Positions 1-8,071 of a DNA stretch of 64,000 nucleotides are shown in pieces; position 1 is the stretch's first letter, and every line of letters begins with the position of its first letter. The notes under the pieces are model-generated. The model was not told the DNA's origin and ran no database searches. It was given only the letters and a program-made list of their open reading frames with translations. Source of the stretch: Caulobacter sp. RHG1 (GTDB lineage Bacteria > Pseudomonadota > Alphaproteobacteria > Caulobacterales > Caulobacteraceae); the NCBI RefSeq assembly GCF_013181195.1, contig NZ_SMZP01000006.1:186001-250000 (forward strand), read 5' to 3'. A program made the position numbers and the translations under genes.

Positions 1-2
1 GC

Positions 3-620
3 CTTCTGGTCCTGGCCGCGCCCGGCGTCGTGTCCGCCGCTCAGCGCCGGACCCCGCGTCCGCCGCCCCCACCGCCACCGGTGGTGACGGTTCTGGGCGA
101 CTCGATCACGGCCGGCCTTGGCCTGTCGTCCGAACTCTCGATGCCCGCCCGCCTGCAGGCGGCGCTGGACCGCATGGGCACGACCTCGCGCGTGCGGGGC
201 TTTGGCGTGCTGGGCGACACCACGGCCAACGGCCTGGCCCGCGTTGACCGCGTGCCGGCCGAGACGACCGTCTGCGTCGTCGCCCTGGGGGGCAACGACC
301 TGCTGCTCGGGACCGACCCGTCGCGGAGCAAGGCCAACCTGCGGGCCATCATCTCGCACCTGAAGGCGCGAGGCATCCGCGTGGTCCTGGCCGGGGTGAA
401 GGCCCCGGGCCTGCTGGGCGTCGACTATGCCCGCCGCTTCACCCAGATCTATCCGGACCTGGCCCGCGAGCAGGACGTCTTCTACGCGCCCGACTTCTTC
501 ACCGGCGTGATCGGCGTCTCGCGCTACATGCAGCGGGATGGGATCCATCCCAACGCTGAAGGGGCGAGGATCATCGCCGAGCGCCTGGCGCCGGTGGTGG
601 CGCGGGCGTTGAAGGCTTAG
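3..620 (+). CDS. SGNH/GDSL arylesterase, 5' end outside window
   Basis: Secreted or periplasmic SGNH-fold esterase of the TAP/arylesterase group that hydrolyses short acyl or aryl esters. Seen: block I motif GDSITAGLGL, block III GGNDLL and block V DGIHPNAEG, which supply the Ser, Asn and Asp-His catalytic residues. The frame stays open to the left edge. Codons from base 3 read LLVLAAPGVVSAAQRR, the end of a signal peptide with an AXA-like cleavage site, so the GTG at base 30 is unlikely to be the true start. A proline run follows the predicted cleavage site. It is convergent with the RND pump gene, with a foldback repeat between. Family assignment is secure; substrate is unknown. Confidence 0.85.
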   Translation, partial: LLVLAAPGVVSAAQRRTPRPPPPPPPVVTVLGDSITAGLGLSSELSMPARLQAALDRMGTTSRVRGFGVLGDTTANGLARVDRVPAETTVCVVALGGNDLLLGTDPSRSKANLRAIISHLKARGIRVVLAGVKAPGLLGVDYARRFTQIYPDLAREQDVFYAPDFFTGVIGVSRYMQRDGIHPNAEGARIIAERLAPVVARALKA

Positions 621-631
621 GCCTCATCCGC

Positions 632-753
632 CTTCCCGGCGAAAGCCGGGGCCCAGGTTCATCCTGATCGTCAAACGTGAAAGCGCCCTCCGCAGAGACC
701 TGACGGAGGGCGCTCGTGGGTTCGATCTGGGCCCCGGCTTTCGCCGGGGAGAC
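632..753. repeat. Foldback intergenic repeat, copy A
   Basis: The outer arms are inverted copies of each other: CCCGGCGAAAGCCGGGGCCCAG on the left side (shortened here to its core GGCGAAAGCCGGGGCCC) and GGGCCCCGGCTTTCGCC on the right. An inner stem pairs AGCGCCCTCCG (682-692) with CGGAGGGCGCT (704-714). Related copies lie near 5718, 30928 and 44799. The position where other copies have GATTC reads GGTTC here. It sits between two convergent genes and may fold in the 3' ends of both transcripts. It resembles the CIR repeats known from Caulobacter. Confidence 0.8.
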
Positions 754-756
754 GGA

Positions 757-3700
757 TCAGGAGGTCTTCGTCCCCGCCGCGTGATGGCGGCCGCCGAACA
801 CGCGGTGCAGCAGGCGCTCGGTGCGGGTCTTCAGGCCGTCCATCAGCACGAAGACCACTGGGATGTAGAGCAGCGACAGCAGGGTCGAGGTGATCAGGCC
901 GCCGATGACCGCGATGGCCATCGGGGCGCGGAACTCGACCTCGGCGCCCAGGCCGATGGCGGTGGGCAGCATGCCCGCGCCCATGGCCACGGTGGTCATC
1001 AGGATCGGCCGGGCCCGCTTGTGGGCGGCGTCGATGATCGCCGTGCGCTTGTCCATGCCGTGTTCCTGCATGGCCATGATCGCGTACTCGACCAGCAGGA
1101 TCGAGTTCTTGGCCGCGATCCCCATCAGCATCAGGATGCCGATCAGGGTCGAGATCGAGAAGCTGGACTTGGCCAGCACCAGCAGGCCGAAGGCGCCGCC
1201 GATGGCCAGGGGCAGGGCGACCATGATCGTCACCGGGTGGGCGAAGCTGCGGAACAGCAGCACCAGCACGACGTACATCAGCAGGATGCCGGTGACCAAG
1301 GCTCCGACGAAGCCGGTGACCATCTCGGCGATGAACTCGGCGTCGCCGGCCGCCACTTCCTTGACGCCGGTCGGCAGGTTCTTGACCGAGGCCAGGGCGT
1401 GGACGCGGCGGGCCGCTTCGCCGACGACGATGCCGTCCAGCTCGGCGGTGATGGTGGCCACGCGCGAGCGGTCCTGGCGGCTGATCTGCGAGGGGCCAGC
1501 GCCGAAGCGCACGTCGGCCACCGCGTTCAGCGGCACGGCGCCCTGGGCCGTCGGCACGCGCAGGGTCTGCAGCACGGCGATGTCCTCGCGTGCGTCATCG
1601 TTCAGGCGCAGGCGGATCGGCACCTGGCGGTCGCCCAGATTGTACTTGGGCAGGTTCTGGTCGACGTCGCCGATCGTGGCCACGCGCACGGCCTGGCTGA
1701 TCGCCCCGGCCGAGACGCCGGCGCGGGCGGCCTGGTCGGCCTTGGGCGTCACCACGATCTCGGGTCGGGCGATCGCGGCGGTGTTGACCACGTGGGCCAG
1801 GCCCGGGACGTTGCGCATCTCGGCCTCGACCTTGCGGGCCGTGGCTTCCAGCTGCGGGCCGTTGTCGCCGACCAGGCTCAGCGTGTAGCTGCCGCCGTTC
1901 GACGGGCCGCCGCCGTTGTTGCTGCCCGCGCCGATCCGTGCGCCGGGGATCTCGGCGAACTGGTCGACCATCTGGCGGCTGAACTGCTGCTGGCTGATCC
2001 GCTTGCTCTTGTCGGTCAGGTCGGCGGTGACCGAGCCCTTGTTGACGGCGTTGTTGCTGCCGACCGAGGCATAGACCCCGACGACTTCCGAGCGGGCCAT
2101 CAGTTGCTTGGTCACGCGCTGCACGATGGCGTCGGTCTCGTCCAGCGTGGCGCCGGGCGGCAGCTCGACCGAGAACTGCGAGCGGCCGCGGTCGGCCTGG
2201 GGCTGGAACTCGAACGGCAGGCGGGTGGCCAGGAAGATCGAGATCAGGAACAGCGGAATGCCCATCAGCAGGACCTTCCAGCGGTTGGACAGACCCCACT
2301 CCAGGCTCTTGAGATACGGACCCATCCACGGCGGGTCCTTGTCCTCGTGCTTGTGGTCGGCCTTGAGCATGTAGGCGCCCATCAGCGGCGTCAGCAGGCG
2401 GGCGACCACCAGCGAGAACAGCACCGAGACGCAGGCCGCCAGGGCGAAGGCCTTGAAGAACTGGCCGATGATGCCGGGCATGAAGCCCACCGGCGCGAAC
2501 ACCGCCACGATGGTGAAGGTGGTGGCGACGACGGCCAGGCCGATTTCGTCGGCGGCTTCCATGGCCGAGGCGTAGGCGCTTTTGCCGCCGCGCATGTGGC
2601 GGACGATGTTCTCGATCTCGACGATGGCGTCGTCGACGAGGATGCCGACGGTCAGCGACAGGGCCAGCAGGGTGATGGCGTTTAGCGACTGGCCCATCGG
2701 CGCCAGGACGGCGAAGGTCGGCAGCAGCGACAGCGGAATGGCCACGGCCGCCAGCAGGGTGGCGCGCCAGTCGCGCAGGAACAGCAGCACCACCAGCACG
2801 GCCAGGATGGCGCCGACGATCAGCGCCTCCATCGAGGCCAGATAGCTCTCTTCGATATATTTGACGTTCGAGGTGATCTCTTCGATCTCGACCTCGGGAT
2901 GCTCCTCGTCGAGCTTCTTGACGACCTCGCGGATCTTTTGGGCGGTCTGGACTTCCGAGGCGCCGCGCGAGCGGATCATCGAGAAGGTCACGACTTCCTG
3001 GCCGTCGAAGCGGGCGCGCGAGCGGGGCTCGGCCCAGTGGTCGGTGACCGCGCCCAGGTCGGCCAGACGCACGGCCCCGCCCGAGGGCAGGGGCACGCGG
3101 GTCTCGCGCAGCTGTTCGACCGAGCCCGCTGCGCCCAGGGTGCGGATGGCCCGTTCGGCGCCCGAGATGGTCACGCGGCCGCCGGGCAGGTCGGCGTTGG
3201 CCGAGACCAGGGCCTGACTGACGGCGGCGGCGGTGACGCCTTGGGCGGCCAGGCGGTCGGGATCGAGAGCGACCTCGATCTCGCGATTGACGCCGCCGCG
3301 GCGATTGACCTCGCCCACCCCGCGCAGGGCCAGCAGGGCGCGGCTGACGTCATTGTCGACGAACCAGCTGCGCTGCTCGGGCGTCAGGGTCGGCGCCTTG
3401 ACGACATAGGTGATCAAATCATCGCCGGAGATGTCGATCCGATTGACGATCGGCTCCTGCATGTCCTGCGGCAGGGCCCCGCGCAGGTTGGACATGGCGT
3501 TGCGCACGTCGTTGGTGACGCGCTCGTGGTCGACGCCCAGCTCGAACTCGATGACCGTGGTCGAGGCGCCGTCGACGACGGTGGAGTTGATGTGGCGCAC
3601 CTGGCCCAGGCCCGCGATCGAGTCCTCGATCAGGCGCGTGACCTGGGTCTCAAGCTCGCTGGGCGCGGCGCCGGGGCGCACGGCCGTGACTACGACCAGC

Positions 3701-3831
3701 GGCAGGTCGACGTCGGGATTGTTGTTGATCCGCATGCTGCGGAAGCCGGCGACCCCGGCGATCGTCAGCAGCAGGAACAGCAGGATGACGGGGATCGGGT
3801 TCTTGATCGACCAGGACGAGATGTTGCGCAT
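757..3831 (-). CDS. RND multidrug efflux permease (HAE1/AcrB family)
   Basis: Inner-membrane proton-driven drug exporter of about 1024 residues, the usual AcrB length. Seen: an N-terminal transmembrane helix after SWSIKNPIPVILLF, two large periplasmic domains, and the conserved TM4 region with GILVDDAIVEIENI carrying the Asp pair of the proton relay. The start is the ATG at 3831 (MRNISSWS); the frame is open 38 codons further, but that part overlaps the end of the adaptor gene. The adaptor lies 10 bases upstream, so the two form an operon. No outer-membrane factor gene is adjacent, so this pump probably borrows a TolC/NodT-type channel. Substrates cannot be told from sequence. Confidence 0.93.
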   Translation of the reverse strand: MRNISSWSIKNPIPVILLFLLLTIAGVAGFRSMRINNNPDVDLPLVVVTAVRPGAAPSELETQVTRLIEDSIAGLGQVRHINSTVVDGASTTVIEFELGVDHERVTNDVRNAMSNLRGALPQDMQEPIVNRIDISGDDLITYVVKAPTLTPEQRSWFVDNDVSRALLALRGVGEVNRRGGVNREIEVALDPDRLAAQGVTAAAVSQALVSANADLPGGRVTISGAERAIRTLGAAGSVEQLRETRVPLPSGGAVRLADLGAVTDHWAEPRSRARFDGQEVVTFSMIRSRGASEVQTAQKIREVVKKLDEEHPEVEIEEITSNVKYIEESYLASMEALIVGAILAVLVVLLFLRDWRATLLAAVAIPLSLLPTFAVLAPMGQSLNAITLLALSLTVGILVDDAIVEIENIVRHMRGGKSAYASAMEAADEIGLAVVATTFTIVAVFAPVGFMPGIIGQFFKAFALAACVSVLFSLVVARLLTPLMGAYMLKADHKHEDKDPPWMGPYLKSLEWGLSNRWKVLLMGIPLFLISIFLATRLPFEFQPQADRGRSQFSVELPPGATLDETDAIVQRVTKQLMARSEVVGVYASVGSNNAVNKGSVTADLTDKSKRISQQQFSRQMVDQFAEIPGARIGAGSNNGGGPSNGGSYTLSLVGDNGPQLEATARKVEAEMRNVPGLAHVVNTAAIARPEIVVTPKADQAARAGVSAGAISQAVRVATIGDVDQNLPKYNLGDRQVPIRLRLNDDAREDIAVLQTLRVPTAQGAVPLNAVADVRFGAGPSQISRQDRSRVATITAELDGIVVGEAARRVHALASVKNLPTGVKEVAAGDAEFIAEMVTGFVGALVTGILLMYVVLVLLFRSFAHPVTIMVALPLAIGGAFGLLVLAKSSFSISTLIGILMLMGIAAKNSILLVEYAIMAMQEHGMDKRTAIIDAAHKRARPILMTTVAMGAGMLPTAIGLGAEVEFRAPMAIAVIGGLITSTLLSLLYIPVVFVLMDGLKTRTERLLHRVFGGRHHAAGTKTS

Positions 3832-3841
3832 CGGTCCGGCC

Positions 3842-4987
3842 TCAGCGCTTGGGCGTCGATTGGGGAGCAGGGGTCGGCGAGAGGCCGATGCGCACCAGGT
3901 CGCCTTCGCCCAGGAAGCCGGCGCCGTCGACCACCACCTTCTCACCCGCGCTCAGGCCCGTGGCGGCCACGCGGTCGCCGGTGTTGGTCAGCACGGTGAT
4001 GCGACGGAAGTGGACCTTCTTGGCCGCGTCGACCACGAACACGCCGGGACGGTTCTCGCGATAGAGAACCGAAGCGCTGGGCACGACTAGCGCCGGCTGG
4101 TCGCCGGCGTCGATGACGGCGCGGGCGAACATCCCCGGGCGGAAGCCGCCCATCGACGACAACGCCACGCGGGCGACGCCCAGGCGGGTGGTGGTGTTCA
4201 CCTCCGAGGTGACGATGCGCACGCGGCCCGTCGTCTCGCCCACCTTGTCGGAATAGATGCGGGCCGGCATGCCGGCCTTGACCGAGGCCAGGTCCGTCTC
4301 GGGCAGGTCGGCGTCCAGCTCCAGGCGGCTGTCGCGGACGATGCGGAACAGCTCGCTGCCGGCGCTGACGATCTGGCCCTTGGTGACGCTGCGACGGCTG
4401 ATCAAGCCGCCGACCGGGGCGCGGATCGACGTCTGGGCCAGGCGGGCGGCGGTCTCGGCGCGAGCGGCTTGCGCGGCGGCGAGGTTGGCGGTCGCCGTGC
4501 CCTGGCGGGCGGTGGCGGTGTCCAGCGAGGCTTGGGACAGGTAGCCGCGGGCCTTCAGCTCCTGGGCGCGGCCCAGGGCGGCCTGGGCTTCGGCCAGGGT
4601 GGCGCGGGAGCTGGCGACGCTGGCGTCCTGCTGGCGCAGCTGGGCGGCGATCAGGCTGTCGTTCAGCTTGACCAGCACCTGGCCGGCCTGGACGGTCTGG
4701 CCTTCCTCGGCATTGACCGAGAGCGCGGTCAGGCCGCCGGTCTCGGCTCCGACCGGGACCTCTTCCCAGGGGGAGATGGTGCCGGTGGCGTTGATCTGGC
4801 GCGGGATCGGCTGGCTGGAGACCGTGGCGACGCTGACCGTCTGAGCCGCGGCGGGGCCGGTCGGCTTCTTGGTCTTCTTGTCGTCCTTGCCGCCGCAGCC
4901 GGCCAGAGCGATCGCGCTCACGCCCAGGACCAAAGCCAGCGCGCGCAACGTCGGGCGGCGCCCATCGATCCGGTAAAGCACGATCAT
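3842..4987 (-). CDS. RND efflux periplasmic adaptor lipoprotein (HlyD/AcrA family)
   Basis: Membrane-fusion protein that links the downstream RND permease to an outer-membrane channel. Seen: an N-terminal signal segment ending in a lipobox (ALAGC, Cys31), then a lysine-rich stretch, a biotinyl-lipoyl half motif around VKLNDSLIAAQL, a long alanine-rich alpha-hairpin, a second lipoyl half and a beta-barrel ending in VVDGAGFLGEGDLVRIGL. Length 381 is normal for the family. The permease starts 10 bases after this gene ends, so both are almost certainly co-transcribed. The start at 4987 is the first ATG and gives a plausible signal sequence with a somewhat long n-region. No regulator gene is adjacent. 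Confidence 0.92.
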   Translation of the reverse strand: MIVLYRIDGRRPTLRALALVLGVSAIALAGCGGKDDKKTKKPTGPAAAQTVSVATVSSQPIPRQINATGTISPWEEVPVGAETGGLTALSVNAEEGQTVQAGQVLVKLNDSLIAAQLRQQDASVASSRATLAEAQAALGRAQELKARGYLSQASLDTATARQGTATANLAAAQAARAETAARLAQTSIRAPVGGLISRRSVTKGQIVSAGSELFRIVRDSRLELDADLPETDLASVKAGMPARIYSDKVGETTGRVRIVTSEVNTTTRLGVARVALSSMGGFRPGMFARAVIDAGDQPALVVPSASVLYRENRPGVFVVDAAKKVHFRRITVLTNTGDRVAATGLSAGEKVVVDGAGFLGEGDLVRIGLSPTPAPQSTPKR

Positions 4988-5073
4988 CCCCAGAGACTGC
5001 TGATATCCGAAGGCCTTCTAGCCGACAAAGCCGTAGTCGCTGAGTTAATTTGCCGTAAGACGATAAGGGGCGG

Positions 5074-5706
5074 TCACAAGCTGGGGGGGGCGACCTCCTG
5101 CGCGGCCTGGGCGCGGACAAAGGCGGGACGTTTGCGAAGCCGCTCCCAATAGGCCGCGACGGCGGGCGGGAACTCCTCCGACAGATCCAGGGCCTGGGCC
5201 AGCAGCAGGGCGTAGGCCACCGAGATGTCTGCCCCGGTGAAGCGTCCGGCGGCGACGAACGGCGCGGCCTGCAAGGTCGTCTCCAGTCCCTGCAACCGGG
5301 CCAGGAACCAGCGAGCGTAGTCGGCGGCGACCTGCGGGTTGCGGCGCTCCTCCGGTTCCAGTCGGCCGTATCGCAGCACCAGGGTCTGCGGGAAGGTCAG
5401 CGTCGCCTCGCCATAGTGCAGGCCGTTCAGATAGGCGCCGTAGCCGGGCTCGTCGGGCCGCACCGACAGCGCGCCGCCGCCGTGGCGCATCGACAGATAT
5501 TCGATCATCGCCGCGGACTCGGTCATCCGCGTGTCGCGGTCGACCAGCAACGGCACGGTGCCCAGCGGGTTCTCCTCCAGAAACTCCCGCGCCCGGAAGC
5601 GCGGCGGGAACGGCAGGAGCTTGAGCTCATAGGGCAGGGCCAGCTCCTCCAGCGCCCAGAGCGGGCGGAAGGAGCGGGCGTCGCGGCAGTGGAAGAGGGT
5701 GATCAT
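5074..5706 (-). CDS. Glutathione S-transferase family protein
   Basis: Cytosolic GST-fold protein of 210 residues. Seen: an N-terminal thioredoxin-like domain (MITLFHCRDARSFRPLWAL), the cis-proline segment GTVPLLVD and the glutathione-binding TESAAMIEYL, followed by an all-helical C-terminal domain with the N-capping motif GADISVAYALLL. The ATG at 5706 is chosen because it begins the conserved first strand; the frame stays open 63 codons upstream only because it reads through a foldback repeat. Its activity and substrate cannot be inferred; related bacterial GSTs act in detoxification or dehalogenation. It lies downstream of the thiolase gene, separated by that repeat. Confidence 0.88.
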   Translation of the reverse strand: MITLFHCRDARSFRPLWALEELALPYELKLLPFPPRFRAREFLEENPLGTVPLLVDRDTRMTESAAMIEYLSMRHGGGALSVRPDEPGYGAYLNGLHYGEATLTFPQTLVLRYGRLEPEERRNPQVAADYARWFLARLQGLETTLQAAPFVAAGRFTGADISVAYALLLAQALDLSEEFPPAVAAYWERLRKRPAFVRAQAAQEVAPPSL

Positions 5707-5717
5707 CTTAACCCGAT

Positions 5718-5838
5718 CTTCCCGGCGAAAGCCGGGACCCAGATTCATCCTGAGCGTCTGGAGAGTTCGCGCCAACGGCCTTTGACACGGGGGGAGGTTC
5801 GTGGGTTCGATCTGGGCCCCGGTTTTCACCGGGGAGAC
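5718..5838. repeat. Foldback intergenic repeat, copy B
   Basis: The left arm CCCGGCGAAAGCCGGGACCC pairs with the right arm around 5809-5838 (GATCTGGGCCCCGG plus TTTTCACCGGGGAG, slightly diverged). The left arm is followed by CAGATTCATCC, which holds a GATTC CcrM methylation site at 5742-5746. The copy separates the thiolase and GST genes, both on the minus strand, and may act as a terminator or processing site between them. It is the same family as copies near 632, 30928 and 44799. Confidence 0.8.
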
Positions 5839-5846
5839 GGAGAGCT

Positions 5847-7019
5847 TTAAAGCCGTTCCACGATCGTCACGTTGGCCAGGCCGCCGCCCTCGCACATGGT
5901 CTGCAGGCCGTAGCGGGCGCCGCGGTCCTTTAGGGCGTGGACGAGAGTGGTCATCAGCTTGGCGCCCGAGCCGCCCAGCGGGTGGCCCAGGGCGATGGCG
6001 CCGCCGTGGACGTTCAGCCTGTCGGGGTCGCCGCCGGTCACCTGCATCCAGGCAGTCGGCACCGAGGCGAAGGCTTCGTTGACCTCATAGAGATCGATGT
6101 CGCCGATCTTCAGGCCCGAGCGCTCGAGCGCCTTCTGGGTGGCGGGGATCGGAGCTTCCAGCATGATCACCGGGTCGTGGCCGATGACGGTCATGTGGTG
6201 GATCCGAGCCAGGGGCTCGACGCCCAAAGCCTTCAAGCCCCGCTCGTTGACGATCATCACGCCGGCCGCGCCGTCGCAGATCTGGCTGGAGGTGGCGGCG
6301 GTCAGGCGGCCGTCCTCGGTCAGCAGCTTCACCGAGCCGATGGACTCGGCGCTGGCGTCCCAGCGGATGCCTTCGTCGGCGTCGTGGAGGGCGGTCGAGC
6401 CGTCGGGCAGGGTGATCTCGATCGGCACGATCTCGGCGGCGAACTTGCCGGCCTTGGTCGCCGCGGCGGCCCGCCGGTGGCTGGACAATGCGTAGGCGTC
6501 CAGCGCCTCGCGGGTCAGGCCATACTTCTTGGCGATCATCTCGGCGCCGGCGAACTGGCTGAACTGGATGTCGGGATAACGCGCCTCCATCCGCGGGCTC
6601 TTGTAGGTCCCGAAGCCGTTCTTGTAGGGCAGGGCCGACGACAGCCCCATCGGCACCCGGCTCATACTCTCGACGCCCGCGGCGATGACCACGTCCATGG
6701 CCCCCGACATCACGGTGGCGGCGGCGAAGTGGATGGCCTGCTGCGACGAGCCGCACTGACGGTCGACCGATGTGGCCGGCACGCTCTCGGGCAGGCTGGA
6801 GGCCAGCACCGCATTGCGGGCGATGTTGATGGCCTGCTCGCCGACCTGGCCGACGCAGCCCATGATCACGTCCTCGATCAACGCCGGATCGGCGCCGCTG
6901 CGGGCGACCAGGGCGTCCAGCACCGTGCCGGCCAGGTCGGCGGGATGCCAGCTCGAGGCCCGTCCGCCCTTGCGTCCGCCGGCCGTCCGCGCGGCCGCCA
7001 CGATATAGGCTTCGCCCAT
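5847..7019 (-). CDS. Acetyl-CoA C-acyltransferase (thiolase)
   Basis: Thiolase of 390 residues that condenses or cleaves acyl-CoA in beta-oxidation or acetoacetyl-CoA metabolism. All catalytic elements are visible: nucleophilic Cys89 in DRQCGSS, His346 in GHPLGGSGAK, and Cys376 in MCEGGG near the C-terminus. The NEAFA motif also appears (EVNEAFASVP). The start MGEAYIVAAART matches the normal thiolase N-terminus. It is probably a single-gene transcript; a foldback repeat follows its stop codon. I cannot separate a biosynthetic from a degradative role, because no fatty-acid oxidation partner is nearby. Confidence 0.94.
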   Translation of the reverse strand: MGEAYIVAAARTAGGRKGGRASSWHPADLAGTVLDALVARSGADPALIEDVIMGCVGQVGEQAINIARNAVLASSLPESVPATSVDRQCGSSQQAIHFAAATVMSGAMDVVIAAGVESMSRVPMGLSSALPYKNGFGTYKSPRMEARYPDIQFSQFAGAEMIAKKYGLTREALDAYALSSHRRAAAATKAGKFAAEIVPIEITLPDGSTALHDADEGIRWDASAESIGSVKLLTEDGRLTAATSSQICDGAAGVMIVNERGLKALGVEPLARIHHMTVIGHDPVIMLEAPIPATQKALERSGLKIGDIDLYEVNEAFASVPTAWMQVTGGDPDRLNVHGGAIALGHPLGGSGAKLMTTLVHALKDRGARYGLQTMCEGGGLANVTIVERL

Positions 7020-7070
7020 GATGTCCTCCCGAGGTCGTTGGTTGGGAGGAAGTGAAACAGGCGTTCGACG

Positions 7071-7520
7071 CTATGTCAGCGGTGACGCGGCGTCAGGAGG
7101 CGACAGCGCTGAAACGCGCCGGCGCTGGATCGAGCCCAGGAACAGGGCCAGCACCGTCAGGAAGCTGAACACCGTCCCGGCGATGAAATAGGCGCGGCCC
7201 ATGACCTTCTCGTCCAGCAGCACGGCCAGGTGCAGCATCACCCCCAGGCCGTGGAAGGCGGCCGCCCACATCGGCCACCAGCGGTCCGAGACCAGGGCGA
7301 TGGTGACCAGCAGGGTCAGCAGCATCAGGTCGATGAGGGTGATCCCGACCTGCGGGCCAAAGAACTGGCTCGTGTTCTGGACGAGGCCGCTGCCGAACCA
7401 CGCGACGATCATCGCGGCTGCGCTGCTGCGCTCGGGCCAGCCGCCGCGCAGCAGCGCCGGCGCGACTCCGGCCGCCAGCCAGGCGAAACCGATCCATTGG
7501 TAGAGGTGGGCGTAGTTCAT
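7071..7520 (-). CDS. Small integral membrane protein of unknown function
   Basis: A 149-residue protein that I do not recognise. Seen: four hydrophobic segments, roughly residues 8-25, 35-50 with 58-78, 85-103 and 112-130, with a short charged C-terminal tail (SIQRRR). A proline-, serine- and alanine-rich end follows. The composition (Trp- and Leu-rich, few charges) supports an inner-membrane protein, and codon use fits the region. The gene lies 51 bases upstream of the thiolase gene in the same direction, so they may share a transcript, but no functional link is evident. Confidence 0.7.
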   Translation of the reverse strand: MNYAHLYQWIGFAWLAAGVAPALLRGGWPERSSAAAMIVAWFGSGLVQNTSQFFGPQVGITLIDLMLLTLLVTIALVSDRWWPMWAAAFHGLGVMLHLAVLLDEKVMGRAYFIAGTVFSFLTVLALFLGSIQRRRVSALSPPDAASPLT

Positions 7521-7628
7521 CGGCTCCAGGTTGCCGTTTTCAATCCGCTCTGCCTAGCACTTCGAACGACGAAGCCGCCCCTCGCGTGACGAGGAGCGGC
7601 GACGGCGCCCTGAAAGGGGAGGCGGGCG

Positions 7629-7982
7629 TCAGGCGGCGCTGCGACCGACCACGCCCAGGCGGCCCGAGGGCGGGACGGAGTCGGGCTTCTCGCCGGCATT
7701 GCCGAACGCCACCGCGCCCAGGCCGATGTCGCGCTGGGCGACCGAGAGCTGCTTGTGGGTCTCGACGATGTTCTGCCGCGCCACGCCCAGCGCCTGCATG
7801 GTCTCGATGGCGCGCATCAGGGCTTCCTGGCCGACGATGGCCGAGAGGCGGGCGTCCTGACGGGTGGTCGGCATCAGTCCTGCCAGATTGGCGGTCTGGG
7901 CGATGGCGGTGTCGATGGCCTTCTCGGCGGCGAACAGGGCTTCGGCGACGGTTTCGGCGGCCAGGCGGCGTTCTTTCAGCAT
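7629..7982 (-). CDS. Small helical protein of unknown function
   Basis: A 117-residue protein without a recognised domain. The start is the ATG at 7982 (MLKERRLAAETVAEALF) because AGGAGA stands at the right distance before it; an upstream in-frame start lacks this. The protein looks almost entirely alpha-helical and alanine-rich up to about residue 90, with repeated hydrophobic heptads that could form a helical bundle or coiled coil. The C-terminal 25 residues are Pro/Gly-rich and look disordered. No signal peptide. It sits downstream of the LuxR-type gene in the same direction. No function can be given. Confidence 0.65.
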   Translation of the reverse strand: MLKERRLAAETVAEALFAAEKAIDTAIAQTANLAGLMPTTRQDARLSAIVGQEALMRAIETMQALGVARQNIVETHKQLSVAQRDIGLGAVAFGNAGEKPDSVPPSGRLGVVGRSAA

Positions 7983-8071
7983 GAGCAGTCTCCTCGCGCC
8001 GATCGGCTCGGCGCGTTGCAAGGGATGGGATCTGTGCGAAGGGCTCGCCCAAGTCGGCGGGCAGGGAGTCT

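Noticed and set aside
717..740. GGGTTCGATC segment resembling a tRNA T-arm
   Set aside because: It belongs to the foldback repeat arm; no acceptor stem, anticodon arm or D-arm can be found around it. The same string recurs in copy B.
781..2685. Long plus-strand ORF over the first RND permease gene
   Set aside because: Composition is His/Gln/Asp/Gly-rich with no domain; it is the antisense shadow of the clearly conserved RND gene.
5707..5895. N-terminal extension of the GST frame
   Set aside because: The extra 63 codons read through foldback repeat copy B and lack any conserved residue.
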